Source: Intrasporangiaceae bacterium (GTDB lineage: Bacteria; Actinomycetota; Actinomycetes; Actinomycetales; Dermatophilaceae). From it: 64,000 bases of DNA. A model generated the notes under the pieces. The model searched no databases. It saw only the letters and a program-made list of their open reading frames with translations, and was not told where the DNA came from. The DNA lies in assembly GCA_021324575.1 (NCBI GenBank), contig JAJPIW010000043.1, forward strand, positions 1 to 64,000, written 5' to 3'. Of the stretch, positions 9,062 to 21,950 are shown piece by piece; the stretch's first letter is position 1; each line of letters begins with the position of its first letter. The translations under genes were made by a program, and so were the position numbers.

Positions 9062-9630
9062 GCGGTGACCTCGCCCGCCGGGACCGTGCTCACCCGCTCC
9101 GCGCGCGACCTCGCTCCGGCCGACCCCAGCGGGAACGAGCGGGCCGCGCGCCACACGTCGTCAGCACCATGCCGGTACAGGGAGATCGCGGTCACCGGGA
9201 AGGTGGCTGTGTAGTCGGCGAGCGCCTCGAAGGCGGCCTCGAGCGCCGCGTCGTCGAGGTGATGGGCCACCGTGACGTGCGGGTGGTAGCTGAACTCCAG
9301 CTCGCGCATCACCGGCCCGCTGCGCACCGCCTCCTCCAGCTGCTCGCACTCGCTGATCCCGCGGGCCACCTGGACGAAGACCACCGGCGAGATGGGCCGG
9401 AACGTCCCGGTCCCGCGCAGCAGCACCTCGAACGGCTCGACGGTGCGGGCCGCCCGGGCGAGGTGCGCCTCGAGCGCGGCATACGTCGCGTCGTCGACCT
9501 CGGTCGGCGGCAGGAGGGTGATGTGCGTCGGTATGCCGCTCGCGAGCGGATCGCCGAAGGAGTCGCGCATCCGCTGCAGCTCGCTCCCGAAGGGCTCGGG
9601 CACGGCGACGGAGACCCCGATGGTGGGCAT
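9058..9630 (-). CDS. 2'-5' RNA ligase / cyclic phosphodiesterase superfamily protein
   Basis: The 190-residue protein contains two H-x-T motifs, HITLLPP near residue 36 and HVTVAHHL near residue 115. These form the paired catalytic histidines of the 2H phosphoesterase fold (LigT/ThpR type). Members hydrolyse or form 2'-5' phosphodiester bonds or open cyclic phosphates; the true substrate cannot be told from sequence. It lies upstream of the YihY gene with a GTGA overlap, and 22 bases downstream of trpS on the same strand, so the three may be co-transcribed. Confidence 0.8.
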   Translation of the reverse strand: MPTIGVSVAVPEPFGSELQRMRDSFGDPLASGIPTHITLLPPTEVDDATYAALEAHLARAARTVEPFEVLLRGTGTFRPISPVVFVQVARGISECEQLEEAVRSGPVMRELEFSYHPHVTVAHHLDDAALEAAFEALADYTATFPVTAISLYRHGADDVWRAARSFPLGSAGARSRAERVSTVPAGEVTA

Positions 9631-9652
9631 GGATCGACCCTAGTCCGTGGGG

Positions 9653-10678
9653 TCAGACTGCCCGCGGGGGCAGCCCGACCATCTCCCGGACGCGGGCCAT
9701 GGTCACGACCGCCACCTCGCGCGCCCGGCCGGCGCCGTCGGCGAGGATCCGGTCCAGCTCGGCCGGGTCGTCGAGCAGCTCGGCCATCCGCTCGCGGAAC
9801 GGCGCGACGGTGCTGACGACGATCTCGGCGACGTCCTTCTTCAGGTCGCCGTAGCCGCGACCGGCATACGTCCGCTCCAGCTCCTCGACCCTGGTGCCGG
9901 TCAGCGCGGAGTGGATGACGAGCAGGTTGGAGACGCCGGCCTTGGCCTCGGAGTCGTAGCGGACCTCGGCTTCGGCATCGGTGACGGCGGACATGATCTT
10001 CTTGCGCAGCCGGCTGTCGGTGTCGCTGAGCAGGAGGAGGCCCTTGTCGGGGCTGTTGGTGCCCGACATCTTGCTCTCGGGGTCGGTCAGATCCATGATC
10101 TTGGCGGACTCCTTGAGGATGTAGGGCTCAGGCACGACGAGCCCGCCCTCACCGAAGCGGGTGTTGAACCGCTCGGCGACGTCGCGGGTGATCTCCAGGT
10201 GCTGGCGCTGGTCCTCACCGACCGGCACGTATGCCGCGTCGTACATGAGGATGTCGGCCGCCATGAGCATGGGGTAGGTGAAGAGCCCGACGTTGGCGTT
10301 CTGGCCCTTGGCGACCTTGTCCTTGAACTGGGTCATCCGGCTGGCCTCGCCGAACTGGGTCAGGCAGTTGCAGACCCAGGCCAGCTCGGCGTGCTCGGCG
10401 ATGTCGCTCTGGAGGAACAGGGTGGAGCGCTTGGGGTCGACCCCGCCGGCGATGAACTGGGCAGCCGTCTCCCGGGTGCGCCGGCGCAGCACCGCAGGGT
10501 CGGTGGGAACCGTGAGCGCATGCAGGTTGGCGACGAAGTAGAAGGCGTCGAACTCCTTGTCCTGCAACGTCACCCAGTTGACGAGCGCCCCGATGTAGTT
10601 GCCGAGGTGGAGCGAGTCACTGGTGGGCTGCATCCCGGAGAGGATCCGGGGCAACGGCGCGGGCGCGTCGGTGGACAT
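9653..10678 (-). CDS. trpS: Tryptophanyl-tRNA synthetase
   Basis: This class I aminoacyl-tRNA synthetase charges tRNA-Trp. The 341-residue length matches the bacterial family. The HIGH-type motif appears as [11 protein letters not shown] near residue 20 and the KMSKS-type loop as [11 protein letters not shown] near residue 197. Sequences between them, such as FLQSDI and [10 protein letters not shown], are typical. Start is the ATG at 10678. Confidence 0.96.
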   Translation of the reverse strand: MSTDAPAPLPRILSGMQPTSDSLHLGNYIGALVNWVTLQDKEFDAFYFVANLHALTVPTDPAVLRRRTRETAAQFIAGGVDPKRSTLFLQSDIAEHAELAWVCNCLTQFGEASRMTQFKDKVAKGQNANVGLFTYPMLMAADILMYDAAYVPVGEDQRQHLEITRDVAERFNTRFGEGGLVVPEPYILKESAKIMDLTDPESKMSGTNSPDKGLLLLSDTDSRLRKKIMSAVTDAEAEVRYDSEAKAGVSNLLVIHSALTGTRVEELERTYAGRGYGDLKKDVAEIVVSTVAPFRERMAELLDDPAELDRILADGAGRAREVAVVTMARVREMVGLPPRAV

Positions 10679-10753
10679 GACGGCGATTCTTCCACGGCCC
10701 GCAGGGGTACCGGACCGCGGTCAGGGCCGGCAGCGCGGCACCTGGGGGCTCGG

Positions 10754-14194
<3,441 letters not shown>

Positions 14195-14216
14195 AGCCGT
14201 CGGGCACAATGAGCCC

Positions 14217-15035
14217 ATGGTCACCCCCACGCTGCCCCAACGCCTCGCCGCCGAGTTCCTCGGGACGTTCGTCCTCGTCCTCGGCGGGTGCGGCGCCGCC
14301 GTGTTCTCCGCCGTCCACCTGGCCCCGAACCTCACCACCGGTGCGAGCCTGCAGCTCGGGATCGGGTTCCTCGGGGTGGCCCTGGCGTTCGGGCTCACGG
14401 TCCTGACGATGGCGTATGCCGTGGGGCACATCTCCGGCGCCCACTTCAACCCGGCCGTGACGATCGGGGTGGCCGTCGCCAAGCGCTTCGAGTGGAAGGA
14501 CGTCCCGGGCTACATCGTCGCCCAGGTACTCGGGGGTCTGCTCGCCGGCACCGCCATCTGGGGGATCGCCAAGGGCAAGCCGGGCTGGAGCCGGATCGGC
14601 AACATGGCGGCCAACGGCTACGGCGACCACTCCCCCAGCGGCTACTCGCTGCTCGCGGTGCTCGTCGCCGAGGCGGTCATGACCGCCGTCTTCGTCTACA
14701 TCATCCTGGGCGTCACCGACTCGCGGTCCCCCAACGGCTTCGAGCCGATCGCCATCGGGCTCGGCCTGACCCTGATCCACCTGGTGTCGATCCCGATCAG
14801 CAACACCTCGGTCAACCCGGCCCGCTCGACGGCCGTCGCGTTCTTCAACGGCAACGGCGCACCCGGCCAGCTGTGGGCGTTCTGGGTGGCCCCGATCGTC
14901 GGCGCCGCCATCGCGGGTGCGACCTTCCACCTGGTGACCGGGGTCGACCGCCGGGACCGGGACATCTCCGGCGAGATCGCGGCCGACGACGTCACCGTCC
15001 CGGCGGGCGTCGACCCGGACGCTCCCCGGCCCTGA
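14217..15035 (+). CDS. Aquaporin (MIP family channel, AqpZ-like)
   Basis: The 272-residue membrane protein has six hydrophobic helices and the two half-helix NPA motifs, HFNPAVT near residue 82 and SVNPARS near residue 201, that form the pore. The length and the overall sequence fit water-selective AqpZ-type channels; glycerol channels carry GLY-rich insertions and an Asp after the second NPA, and here that position is NPARS as in aquaporins. It follows icd by 22 bases on the same strand. Confidence 0.92.
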   Translation: MVTPTLPQRLAAEFLGTFVLVLGGCGAAVFSAVHLAPNLTTGASLQLGIGFLGVALAFGLTVLTMAYAVGHISGAHFNPAVTIGVAVAKRFEWKDVPGYIVAQVLGGLLAGTAIWGIAKGKPGWSRIGNMAANGYGDHSPSGYSLLAVLVAEAVMTAVFVYIILGVTDSRSPNGFEPIAIGLGLTLIHLVSIPISNTSVNPARSTAVAFFNGNGAPGQLWAFWVAPIVGAAIAGATFHLVTGVDRRDRDISGEIAADDVTVPAGVDPDAPRP

Positions 15036-15077
15036 TCTCAGGTCTTCCTTTCTTCACCTTCTTTCCCCGTATGCCGG

Positions 15078-15548
15078 TCAGCTCGCGAACCACGTCGTCC
15101 CGGTGAACGCCCTGGCCCGCTCCAGCCGGCCCTGGGAGGACGTGCGCAGTGGTGGCATCGCGTCCGGGGCGAACCAGCCGACCTCGAGCGACTCGTCGTC
15201 GTTGACCCTGGCCACCCCGCCGACCGGTGTCGCGATGAAGGTGAGATCCAGGTAGGTCGACCGGTCACCGTTGGGGTACTCGACGACCCCGGTCGTGGAG
15301 ACGCTGGCCAGGGCGGTCACCTCGATCCGAACCGCGGTCTCCTCCTCGACCTCGCGGACGACCGCCCGGGCCGGTTCCTCGCCGGGCTCGACGATGCCGC
15401 TCGGCAGGGCCCACTCCCGGACGTCCGAGCGCAGCCCGAGCAGGATCCGGCCACGGTCGTCGGTGACCACGGCGGTGACGCCGACGAGCGGCAGCAGGTC
15501 GTGACCCACCCGCGACCGGAGGGCCAGGACGAACTCGGGAACCGGCAT
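15078..15548 (-). CDS. Nudix hydrolase
   Basis: The 156-residue protein contains a complete Nudix box starting at GIVEPGEEPARAVVREVEEE, with the metal-binding REVEEE core. The family hydrolyses nucleoside diphosphates linked to another moiety; the substrate is unknown. An alternative GTG start lies 27 bases upstream. I prefer the ATG at 15548, which has GGTGG just upstream and begins MPVPEF. This ATG lies within a GTATGCCG octamer. It is divergent from mdh. Confidence 0.85.
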   Translation of the reverse strand: MPVPEFVLALRSRVGHDLLPLVGVTAVVTDDRGRILLGLRSDVREWALPSGIVEPGEEPARAVVREVEEETAVRIEVTALASVSTTGVVEYPNGDRSTYLDLTFIATPVGGVARVNDDESLEVGWFAPDAMPPLRTSSQGRLERARAFTGTTWFAS

Positions 15549-15637
15549 ACGACCACCGTAGTTGGCCCGGCGCACGGACCCCCGGTGACGCTGCTAGCGT
15601 CGGTACCGCACCCGATCCGACCCGATAGGACACCCTC

Positions 15638-16618
15638 GTGAGCGCCTCCCCCGTCAAGGTCGCCGTCACCGGCGCCGCCGGCCAGATCGGCTACAGCCTG
15701 CTGTTCCGGATCGCGAGCGGAGCCCTCCTCGGCCCGGATACCCCGGTGGAGCTGCGGCTGCTCGAGGTCACCCCGGCGCTGAAGGCGCTCGAAGGCGTGG
15801 TCATGGAGCTGGACGACTGCGCGTTCCCGAGCCTGGCCGGCGTGCAGATCGGCGACGACGCGGGCACCATCTTCGACGGCGCGAACCTGGCCATGCTCGT
15901 CGGCGCCATGCCGCGCAAGGAGGGCATGGACCGGGCCGACCTGCTCGCGGCCAACGGCAAGATCTTCACCGGCCAGGGCAAGGCCCTCAACGACCACGCA
16001 GCCGACGACATCAAGGTCCTCGTGACGGGCAACCCGGCCAACACCAACGCCCTCATCGCGATGACCAACGCCCCCGACATCCCGCGCGAGCGGTTCAACG
16101 CGCTGACCCGCCTGGACCACAACCGGGCCAAGAGCCAGCTCGCCAAGAAGCTCGGCGTGCCGGTGACCGAGATCCACCACCTGGCCATCTGGGGCAACCA
16201 CGACGACTCGATGTACCCCGACCTCTACAACACCCTGGTGGGCGACAAGGTCGCGTCCGACCTCGTCGACGAGGCCTGGATCACCGACGAGTACATCCCG
16301 ACCGTGGCCAAGCGCGGTGGCGCGGTCATCGCCGCTCGGGGCCTGTCCTCGGCGGCCTCGGCGGCCAACGCGACGATCGACCACCTGCGCGACTGGGTGC
16401 TCGGCAGCGAGGAGTGGGTGTCGATGTCGGTGCCGTCCGACGGTTCCTACGGCATCACCGAGGGCATCGTCTCCTCGTTCCCGTGCACGACCTCGGGGGG
16501 CTCGTACGAGATCGTCCAGGGCATCGAGCTGTCCGACTTCTCCAAGGAGCGGATCGCCGCCTCGGTGGCGCGCCTGGAGGGTGAGCGCGACGCCGTCAAG
16601 GAGCTCGGCCTGATCTGA
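15638..16618 (+). CDS. mdh: Malate dehydrogenase
   Basis: The enzyme interconverts malate and oxaloacetate with NAD in the TCA cycle. The 326-residue length and the N-terminal Rossmann motif [18 protein letters not shown] are those of the cytosolic-type MDH seen in actinobacteria. The substrate-binding Arg loop (MPRKEGMDR) and the catalytic pair in [11 protein letters not shown] and IWGNHDDS are present. GTG start at 15638 with AGGA seven bases upstream. It is followed by strong palindromes. Confidence 0.96.
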   Translation: MSASPVKVAVTGAAGQIGYSLLFRIASGALLGPDTPVELRLLEVTPALKALEGVVMELDDCAFPSLAGVQIGDDAGTIFDGANLAMLVGAMPRKEGMDRADLLAANGKIFTGQGKALNDHAADDIKVLVTGNPANTNALIAMTNAPDIPRERFNALTRLDHNRAKSQLAKKLGVPVTEIHHLAIWGNHDDSMYPDLYNTLVGDKVASDLVDEAWITDEYIPTVAKRGGAVIAARGLSSAASAANATIDHLRDWVLGSEEWVSMSVPSDGSYGITEGIVSSFPCTTSGGSYEIVQGIELSDFSKERIAASVARLEGERDAVKELGLI

Positions 16619-16630
16619 GAGGTCTGAGGC

Positions 16631-16672
16631 TGAGAGCTCTCACACCCGGGTCTGAGAGCTCTCAGACCCGGG
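16631..16672. terminator. 28-bp perfect palindrome and a 12-bp companion between mdh and a convergent gene
   Basis: Positions 16645-16672 form a perfect 28-bp palindrome whose outer six bases are CCCGGG and whose centre is GAGAGCTCTC. A second, TGAGAGCTCTCA, lies at 16631-16642. The large palindrome covers the stop codon of the minus-strand gene (16662-16664). A bidirectional terminator for the converging genes is likely. Confidence 0.65.
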
Positions 16673-17246
16673 CGAGGACGGCCGACAGCGGCACGGGCAC
16701 CCGATCGACGTCCAGTGCGTTGACCAGCAGTTCCGCGTAGCGTGCCTTGCGCCCGGACTGGGACCCGAGGAAGCGCTTGAGGACCTGCTCGCGCGACCAG
16801 TCGCGCTGGGCCGGCATACCGGACAGGAGGCGCAGCGAGTGCGTCTCGCCCGCCGCGTCGATGACCGCTTCGACCGCCTTCGTCCCGAGCGCCCGGATCA
16901 GCTCGTCCTCCAGGTCGGCAGTGCACCCGTAGAAGCCCAGGCGAGCCGGCCCGTCCGGCTCGAGGGCGGCAGGCAGCCCGGCCGCCGCGAGCCCTCGGCG
17001 GAGGGTGCTCTCCTCCGCGGCGTCGTAGAGCCCCGCGAGCCGGACGCCGAGCCCGCGTGGCCCGTACCGCGACGCGAAGGCGCGGGTGTTGGTGATGCCA
17101 TCCATCGACACCACCTCGACCCCCTCGGTCGCGAGGTCACGGCTGCACCGCCCGGCCAGGGTGTGCAGGGCCACCCGGTCGCTGTGGCCCTCGACCAGGA
17201 CGATGGCGCGCGGCGTGTTCACGCCACCCATTGGGCCTGTGGTCAC
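16662..17246 (-). CDS. TOPRIM-domain protein (OLD-like nucleotidyl transferase/hydrolase)
   Basis: The 194-residue protein opens with the TOPRIM glutamate motif IVLVEGHSDRVAL near residue 15 and has the acidic second motif around GLYDAAEE, as in OLD-family and DnaG-type TOPRIM domains. It contains no ATPase domain, so it resembles the short stand-alone 'TOPRIM nucleotidyl transferase/hydrolase' proteins of actinobacteria. The function is unknown. The start is uncertain: GTG at 17246 has GGAGGG only two bases away, and ATG at 17231 is the alternative. It follows the GH32 gene by nine bases on the same strand. Confidence 0.7.
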   Translation of the reverse strand: MTTGPMGGVNTPRAIVLVEGHSDRVALHTLAGRCSRDLATEGVEVVSMDGITNTRAFASRYGPRGLGVRLAGLYDAAEESTLRRGLAAAGLPAALEPDGPARLGFYGCTADLEDELIRALGTKAVEAVIDAAGETHSLRLLSGMPAQRDWSREQVLKRFLGSQSGRKARYAELLVNALDVDRVPVPLSAVLARV

Positions 17247-17255
17247 GCCCTCCGG

Positions 17256-18479
17256 TCAAGCCGTTTCGGGCGGCGACGACAGCTGGGCACCTGCCACGGC
17301 GGTCCCGGTGCACACCTCGACGATGGAGCCGTCCACGAGCACGGTCAACGGCCCTTGTGGATCTCCCGGCACCAAGGGGATCCGCAGCCGGGTCGAGGAG
17401 ACGGTCACCGTGAGCTCGTCAGCGGTGCGCTCGACCTCGATCCCGCTGCCCCGCAGCCCGTCGACGTCGTCGCCGGTCAGGAGTATCCGCGAGGGCTCAG
17501 AAGTGTCGGCTTCGAAGGCCGTCACGACGTTCGGGTGCGGTTCGAGGTGGAGTATGCCGTCGACGACCGAGAGCCGATAGGGGATGCTCAGCGCACCGGC
17601 CCACCCGGCGTCGATGTCGGCGACGCCACGGATCCAGAAGATGAGGCACGGAACGCCGTCGGCGTCCTCGAACGTCGTGGCGGCGTAGTGCCCTCCGCCA
17701 TGGGTGATCTGCCGCCACTGCGTGCCCTCGAGCCGGCCGTCGCGCAACTGGCCCACAGACGCAAGCACCTCACCCTCGGCCACGCCGTCCCAGGAGGCGA
17801 CGATCGCCACGTCATGGCCGTCCACCCGGACCAGGTGGGGACACTCCCATCCGGTGCCCAGCCAGGGCCCACTCCCGTTGGGCGTCCCGACGACGACCTC
17901 CCCGTCGAAGGCCCAGGTGACCAGGTCCTTGGAGGTCCAGCTCAGGACCGCGGGGCGGCCGTCGCTGTATCCCGCACCGACCACCATGCGCCACCGGTCG
18001 TCCTCCCACCGCACGGAGGGGTCACGGAACATGGCAAGCCGGTTGCGCGTCCGGCGGTCGAGGGGGAGCTCGACCCGGTCGCCGTTCGTCCATCGCTGCC
18101 ACTCCCCGTCGGACGGGCTCGCCGCCCGCACCTGAGCGACGGCGAAGTCCGGTGGGCTCGGCGAGGTGTAGAGGATCAGGGGCGGCCCGTCCGGGGGTTG
18201 GCACAGGGTCCCTGTCCAGCACCCGGCCTCGTCCGGCGCCGGGTCCAGCGCCGTCGAGTGTCGCGTCCAGGTCACCAGGTCAGGGCTGGTGGCATGCCCC
18301 CAGCTGATCCGCGGCGTCCAGATCACCTCGTCGGGGATCGCCTGGTGGAACAGGTGGTACTCGCCGTCGTGGTGGACCACGCCATGCGGGTCGTTCAGCC
18401 AGCCCTGTGCCGGTGTGAAGTGGTGGACCGGCCGCCGGTCTGCGGCGGCCGGTCCGGTCGAGATCGTCGACTCACTCAT
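17256..18479 (-). CDS. Glycoside hydrolase family 32 (beta-fructosidase / sucrase type)
   Basis: GH32 enzymes release fructose from sucrose, inulin- or levan-type oligosaccharides. The nucleophile motif is GWLNDPHG (usual form WMNDPNG), the transition-state stabiliser is in FRDPS, and the acid/base Glu is in WECPHLV. The 407 residues are shorter than the usual 450-500, mainly at the C-terminal beta-sandwich. There is no signal peptide, so it would act in the cytosol on imported sugar. It is the last gene of the ABC transport operon, 93 bases downstream of the second permease. A longer in-frame start exists at 18545; I chose ATG 18479 because the upstream extension is not family-like. Confidence 0.88.
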   Translation of the reverse strand: MSESTISTGPAAADRRPVHHFTPAQGWLNDPHGVVHHDGEYHLFHQAIPDEVIWTPRISWGHATSPDLVTWTRHSTALDPAPDEAGCWTGTLCQPPDGPPLILYTSPSPPDFAVAQVRAASPSDGEWQRWTNGDRVELPLDRRTRNRLAMFRDPSVRWEDDRWRMVVGAGYSDGRPAVLSWTSKDLVTWAFDGEVVVGTPNGSGPWLGTGWECPHLVRVDGHDVAIVASWDGVAEGEVLASVGQLRDGRLEGTQWRQITHGGGHYAATTFEDADGVPCLIFWIRGVADIDAGWAGALSIPYRLSVVDGILHLEPHPNVVTAFEADTSEPSRILLTGDDVDGLRGSGIEVERTADELTVTVSSTRLRIPLVPGDPQGPLTVLVDGSIVEVCTGTAVAGAQLSSPPETA

Positions 18480-18572
18480 CCCATGACACCGCTGACCGGG
18501 ATGGGGTTGAAGGTTGAGCGGTGGAGATACATCTGGCCTCCTCATGAGACTGTGGAACGTGGGTCGCAGTCC

Positions 18573-19424
18573 TCACCTCGATGAGCCGGCCGTGATCCCT
18601 TCGATGAAGTACCGCTGGGCGAAGATGAACAGCAGGACGCTGGGGACCATCGCCAGCACGACACCGGCCAGGACCACCGAGATGCTGCCGGTGCCCAGGT
18701 TCCCCTTCAGGCCGACGAGGCCGAGTGGGAGGGTGAAGTTGCTCTGGGACTGCAGGAAGATGAGCGGCCGGTAGAACTCGGCCCAGAACCCCGAGAAGTT
18801 CAGGATCGCCAGGGTGGCGATCGCGGGGGCCGCCATCCGTGCATACACCTTGCTGAAGACCTGGAACTGGGAGGCCCCGTCGACGCGGGCTGCCTCGCCG
18901 AGCTCCTTGGGCATCTGCATGAAGTACTGGCGCATGAGGAACGTGCCGAACGCACTGCCCAGTGCTGGGATCACCAGCGACAGCAAGGTGTCCGACAGGC
19001 CAAGGGTCCGGATGATGATGAACACCGGGATGATGATGGTCTGGAGAGGGACCATCATCGTGGCCAGGAAGGCCCCGAAGATCGCGTTCTTCCCGGGGAA
19101 GCGGATCAGCGCGAACGCGTACCCGCTGAGGGTGCAGGTGATCGTCTGACCGACGACGATCAGCCCGGTCACGATGACGCTGTTGACGAAGAACCTCGCG
19201 ATCGGCAGCTGTTTGAAGACCGCCGAGTAGTTCGAGAAGTCCGGCTTGAGCGGCAGCCACTGCGGTGGGTTCTGGAACGCCTCGGCAGGGGTGCGCAGCG
19301 ACGTCGTGACCGTCCACAGCAACGGGCCGAGGGCGACCATGGCCGCCAGGATCAGGACGACCAGACCGATGTAGCCGCCGACCTTCTTGGCTGATTGCGG
19401 CCGGGGTGCAGCAGTGACGCTCAT
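18573..19424 (-). CDS. Carbohydrate ABC transporter permease, MalG type
   Basis: The 283-residue protein has six membrane helices and the EAA loop for ATPase contact (ELGEAARVDGASQFQVFSKVYARMAAPAI) near residues 180-210. The N-terminal layout and the PLLWTVTTSLRTPAE segment are typical of the second permease of CUT1 sugar importers. Its ATG overlaps the stop of the upstream permease (ATGA at 19421-19424). It works with the MalF-type permease, the lipoprotein binder and an ATPase that is not encoded here. Confidence 0.92.
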   Translation of the reverse strand: MSVTAAPRPQSAKKVGGYIGLVVLILAAMVALGPLLWTVTTSLRTPAEAFQNPPQWLPLKPDFSNYSAVFKQLPIARFFVNSVIVTGLIVVGQTITCTLSGYAFALIRFPGKNAIFGAFLATMMVPLQTIIIPVFIIIRTLGLSDTLLSLVIPALGSAFGTFLMRQYFMQMPKELGEAARVDGASQFQVFSKVYARMAAPAIATLAILNFSGFWAEFYRPLIFLQSQSNFTLPLGLVGLKGNLGTGSISVVLAGVVLAMVPSVLLFIFAQRYFIEGITAGSSR

Positions 19425-20365
19425 TGGTAGAACACCAGCTTTCGGGCGGCGAGGAACTGCAGGCCGGTGATGGCCAGGATGACGGCGAGCAGCAGGATCG
19501 CGATGGCCGAGCCGAACCCGAACTGCAGGTTCTGGAAGCCGGCGCGATACATGACGATCGGCATCGTGGTCGTGGCGTTGCCCGGACCACCGGCCGTCAT
19601 GATGTACGGCTGGTCGAACAGCTGCATCGAGTTGATCATCGCCACCACCGCTGCGAACAGGATGGTCGGGCTGATCAGCGGGATCTTGATCCGCAGGAGG
19701 GTCCGGAAGGGCCCGGCTCCGTCGATCTGGGCGGCCTCCAGGACATCGGTCGGGACCGACATCAAGGCGGCGACGAAGAGCACGAAGGTGAACCCGGTCT
19801 GTTGCCAGACCGCGACGAGCACGACCGTCACCATCGCACCGATGGGCGTGGTGAGCCACGGGACGTTCGAGATGCCGATCAGGCCGAGGTAGTAGTTGAT
19901 CACCCCGAACTTGGCGTCGAACAGGTAGCCCATGAAGATCGACACGGCGGCCGAGGACGCCAGCAGCGGCAGGTAGAACGCCGTCCGGAAGAAGACCCGC
20001 GACGTGTTCCCGCGACGCTGGTTGACCAGCACCGCGAGGATCAGGCCGAACACGATCTGCAGCACGACGATCGCGATGCCGAGGCCCAGGGTGACCGCGA
20101 GGGAGTGCAGCACCGAGCTGTCGCTGACAACGCGCTTGTAGTTGTTGATGCCGACGAACTTCGGGCTGCTGATGACATCCCACGAGAAGAACGACAGGAC
20201 GAAGGAGGCCAGGATCGGCCCGGCGGTGAAGACGGCCACGAGGATCACCGACAGGGCGATCATGCCCAACCCGAACCTTGCTTCGCGTCGTCGCTCGCGC
20301 GACTGGGTGAGCACCTTGTGCGGCGGCATCGCCGTCACCACTGGTTGCGCCTGGGAGACGCTCAT
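19421..20365 (-). CDS. Carbohydrate ABC transporter permease, MalF type
   Basis: The 314-residue CUT1 permease has six membrane helices and the EAA motif (VLEAAQIDGAGPFRTLLRIKIPLISP) near residue 215. It begins MSVSQAQP at the ATG at 20365, one base after the stop of the binding-protein gene. An 18-codon upstream extension overlaps the previous gene and is not needed. It pairs with the MalG-type permease that follows. Confidence 0.92.
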   Translation of the reverse strand: MSVSQAQPVVTAMPPHKVLTQSRERRREARFGLGMIALSVILVAVFTAGPILASFVLSFFSWDVISSPKFVGINNYKRVVSDSSVLHSLAVTLGLGIAIVVLQIVFGLILAVLVNQRRGNTSRVFFRTAFYLPLLASSAAVSIFMGYLFDAKFGVINYYLGLIGISNVPWLTTPIGAMVTVVLVAVWQQTGFTFVLFVAALMSVPTDVLEAAQIDGAGPFRTLLRIKIPLISPTILFAAVVAMINSMQLFDQPYIMTAGGPGNATTTMPIVMYRAGFQNLQFGFGSAIAILLLAVILAITGLQFLAARKLVFYQ

Positions 20366-20366
20366 C

Positions 20367-21767
20367 TCAGGTCGCCTTCGAGGCGGCCTCGAGGTCGCTC
20401 TGCAGACCGTCGAGGGCACCCTTGGCGTCGCCCGTGGAGATGGCCTGGGTGGTGCGCGTGTTCAGCGCGGTCGCCAGTGCGTTGTAGTACGGCGGCGCGG
20501 GGATCGGGCCGGTGTCCGGGTGCTCGGTGAGCGTGTCGTAGAAGACCTTCCAGTTCTTCGGACCGGTGCTCGCGTAGCGCTCGGCGGTCGCCAGGGACTT
20601 GTGGGCCGAGGTGGTGACGTTGCCGGGAGCGATGATGTCGAACGACTCCGGCTTGGCGAGGACCTTGAGGACCTCCCAGGCCAGGTCCTTCTTCTTCGAG
20701 GACTTGAAGATGGCGTACCCGCCGGTTCCGAACAGGTGCCGCTGGGACTTCCACTTCGGGAAGAACTGGACGTTGAACGAGTCCGGCGCCATGCCGGCGT
20801 TGTGCAGGCCACCGGCCCAGAACCCGCCACCGATGGCGGCGCCGATCCGCTGCGAGGCGAACAGGCCCTGGAGGGTGCCGCCGCCGCCCACGTCGGGGGA
20901 CGGAGCGATGCCGGCCTTCTTCAGGTCGATGAGGTACTGCAGCGACTCGACGACTGCCGGGGAGTTGGCCGTCGGAGCGCCCCACTGGTAGCCACCGCCG
21001 CGACCCGCGGCGGCTGCGTTCCCGGCATACGCCGTGCCCCACAGCCAGTCGCCACCGGAGAACTTGCTCTCGGTGAGCAGGTTGCCGCCGTTGGCGTACA
21101 TGAACGAGGTCCAGCTGCCCCAGAGGCGGACGACCCAGTCGAAGCCGTTGACGCCAGGGATCTTGGCGATCTTCTCGACCGCGTTGTGGAAGTCGTCGAT
21201 GGTCCAGTTCGGTCCGGGCTCCGCGACGCCGGCCTGGTGGAACAGCTTGGTGCTGTAGAACATGTTGCCGCAGTTGAAGTCGCTGGGCAGCTCGTACAGG
21301 TGGCCCTGGTACATCATCGCCTCGACGAGGGACGGGTGGACGTCGTCGAAGTAGGGCTTCATCGACGCCATGTCCTTCTTGACATAGTCGTCGAGCGGGA
21401 TGGCGAGGTCCTTGGACGCCATCAGCTGCACGCCCTCGGTGGCGACACCGACGATGTCCGGCGCGGTGCCCGATGCGATCTGGGTCAGGACCTTGGCGAA
21501 GAAGTCGTTCCAGTCGGTGCCGTTCACCGCGCTGATCTCGAGGGTGACCTTCGAGTCGAGCTTGGTCACCTCGGGCGCCAGCTTGGCCTTCAGTGCGTCG
21601 GCCGACTTCTGGTCGCCGAAGTACAGCATCTTGAACGTGCCGGACGAGCTCCCTGAGTCGCTGCCCTTGCTGCAGCCGGCCAGGGTTCCCAGGCCGGCCA
21701 GGCCGAGCCCGGCTCCTCCGGCCTGCAACAGCGAGCGGCGGCTGACCGCCGAACCGAACTGGTTCAT
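20367..21767 (-). CDS. Extracellular sugar-binding lipoprotein of the ABC importer
   Basis: The 466-residue solute-binding protein has a twin-arginine type signal (SRRSLLQAGGAGLGLAG) followed by a lipobox LAGC at residues 29-32, so it is likely Tat-exported and lipid-anchored. The mature protein has the family-1 extracellular binding-protein pattern, including FGTGGYAIFKSSKKKDLAWEVLKVL near the C-terminus. With the GH32 enzyme in the same operon, the ligand is probably sucrose or a fructo-oligosaccharide (inference). GGAGG and GGGAG lie upstream of the ATG. Confidence 0.9.
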   Translation of the reverse strand: MNQFGSAVSRRSLLQAGGAGLGLAGLGTLAGCSKGSDSGSSSGTFKMLYFGDQKSADALKAKLAPEVTKLDSKVTLEISAVNGTDWNDFFAKVLTQIASGTAPDIVGVATEGVQLMASKDLAIPLDDYVKKDMASMKPYFDDVHPSLVEAMMYQGHLYELPSDFNCGNMFYSTKLFHQAGVAEPGPNWTIDDFHNAVEKIAKIPGVNGFDWVVRLWGSWTSFMYANGGNLLTESKFSGGDWLWGTAYAGNAAAAGRGGGYQWGAPTANSPAVVESLQYLIDLKKAGIAPSPDVGGGGTLQGLFASQRIGAAIGGGFWAGGLHNAGMAPDSFNVQFFPKWKSQRHLFGTGGYAIFKSSKKKDLAWEVLKVLAKPESFDIIAPGNVTTSAHKSLATAERYASTGPKNWKVFYDTLTEHPDTGPIPAPPYYNALATALNTRTTQAISTGDAKGALDGLQSDLEAASKAT

Positions 21768-21950
21768 GACTCCCGACCTCCGAGTCGGTGGGACGAGTAC
21801 GCCGAAGATTCCATGACAACTCCCTTGGTGCCGCGGTGGAGAAGACGGGCGAGGGCCCGTACTCGAGAACGCCGAATGCTGGTGCTAATACGAATCAGGT
21901 GGGCGTCCAGCAAAGAAAATGACAGACCCCAGGAGCGAGGTCAAGATGCG
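21768..21950 (-). promoter_or_regulatory. Control region of the sugar-uptake operon
   Basis: This 183-base gap separates the LacI gene from the binding-protein gene on the same strand and is more AT-rich than its surroundings. A TTGACC (complement of 21939-21944) with CATTTT 17 bases further is a weak sigma-70-like match. A direct repeat CGTTATC-GAAC-CGTTATC at 21949-21966 overlaps the end of lacI and is a candidate operator half-site pair. I see no perfect LacI-type palindrome. Confidence 0.4.
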
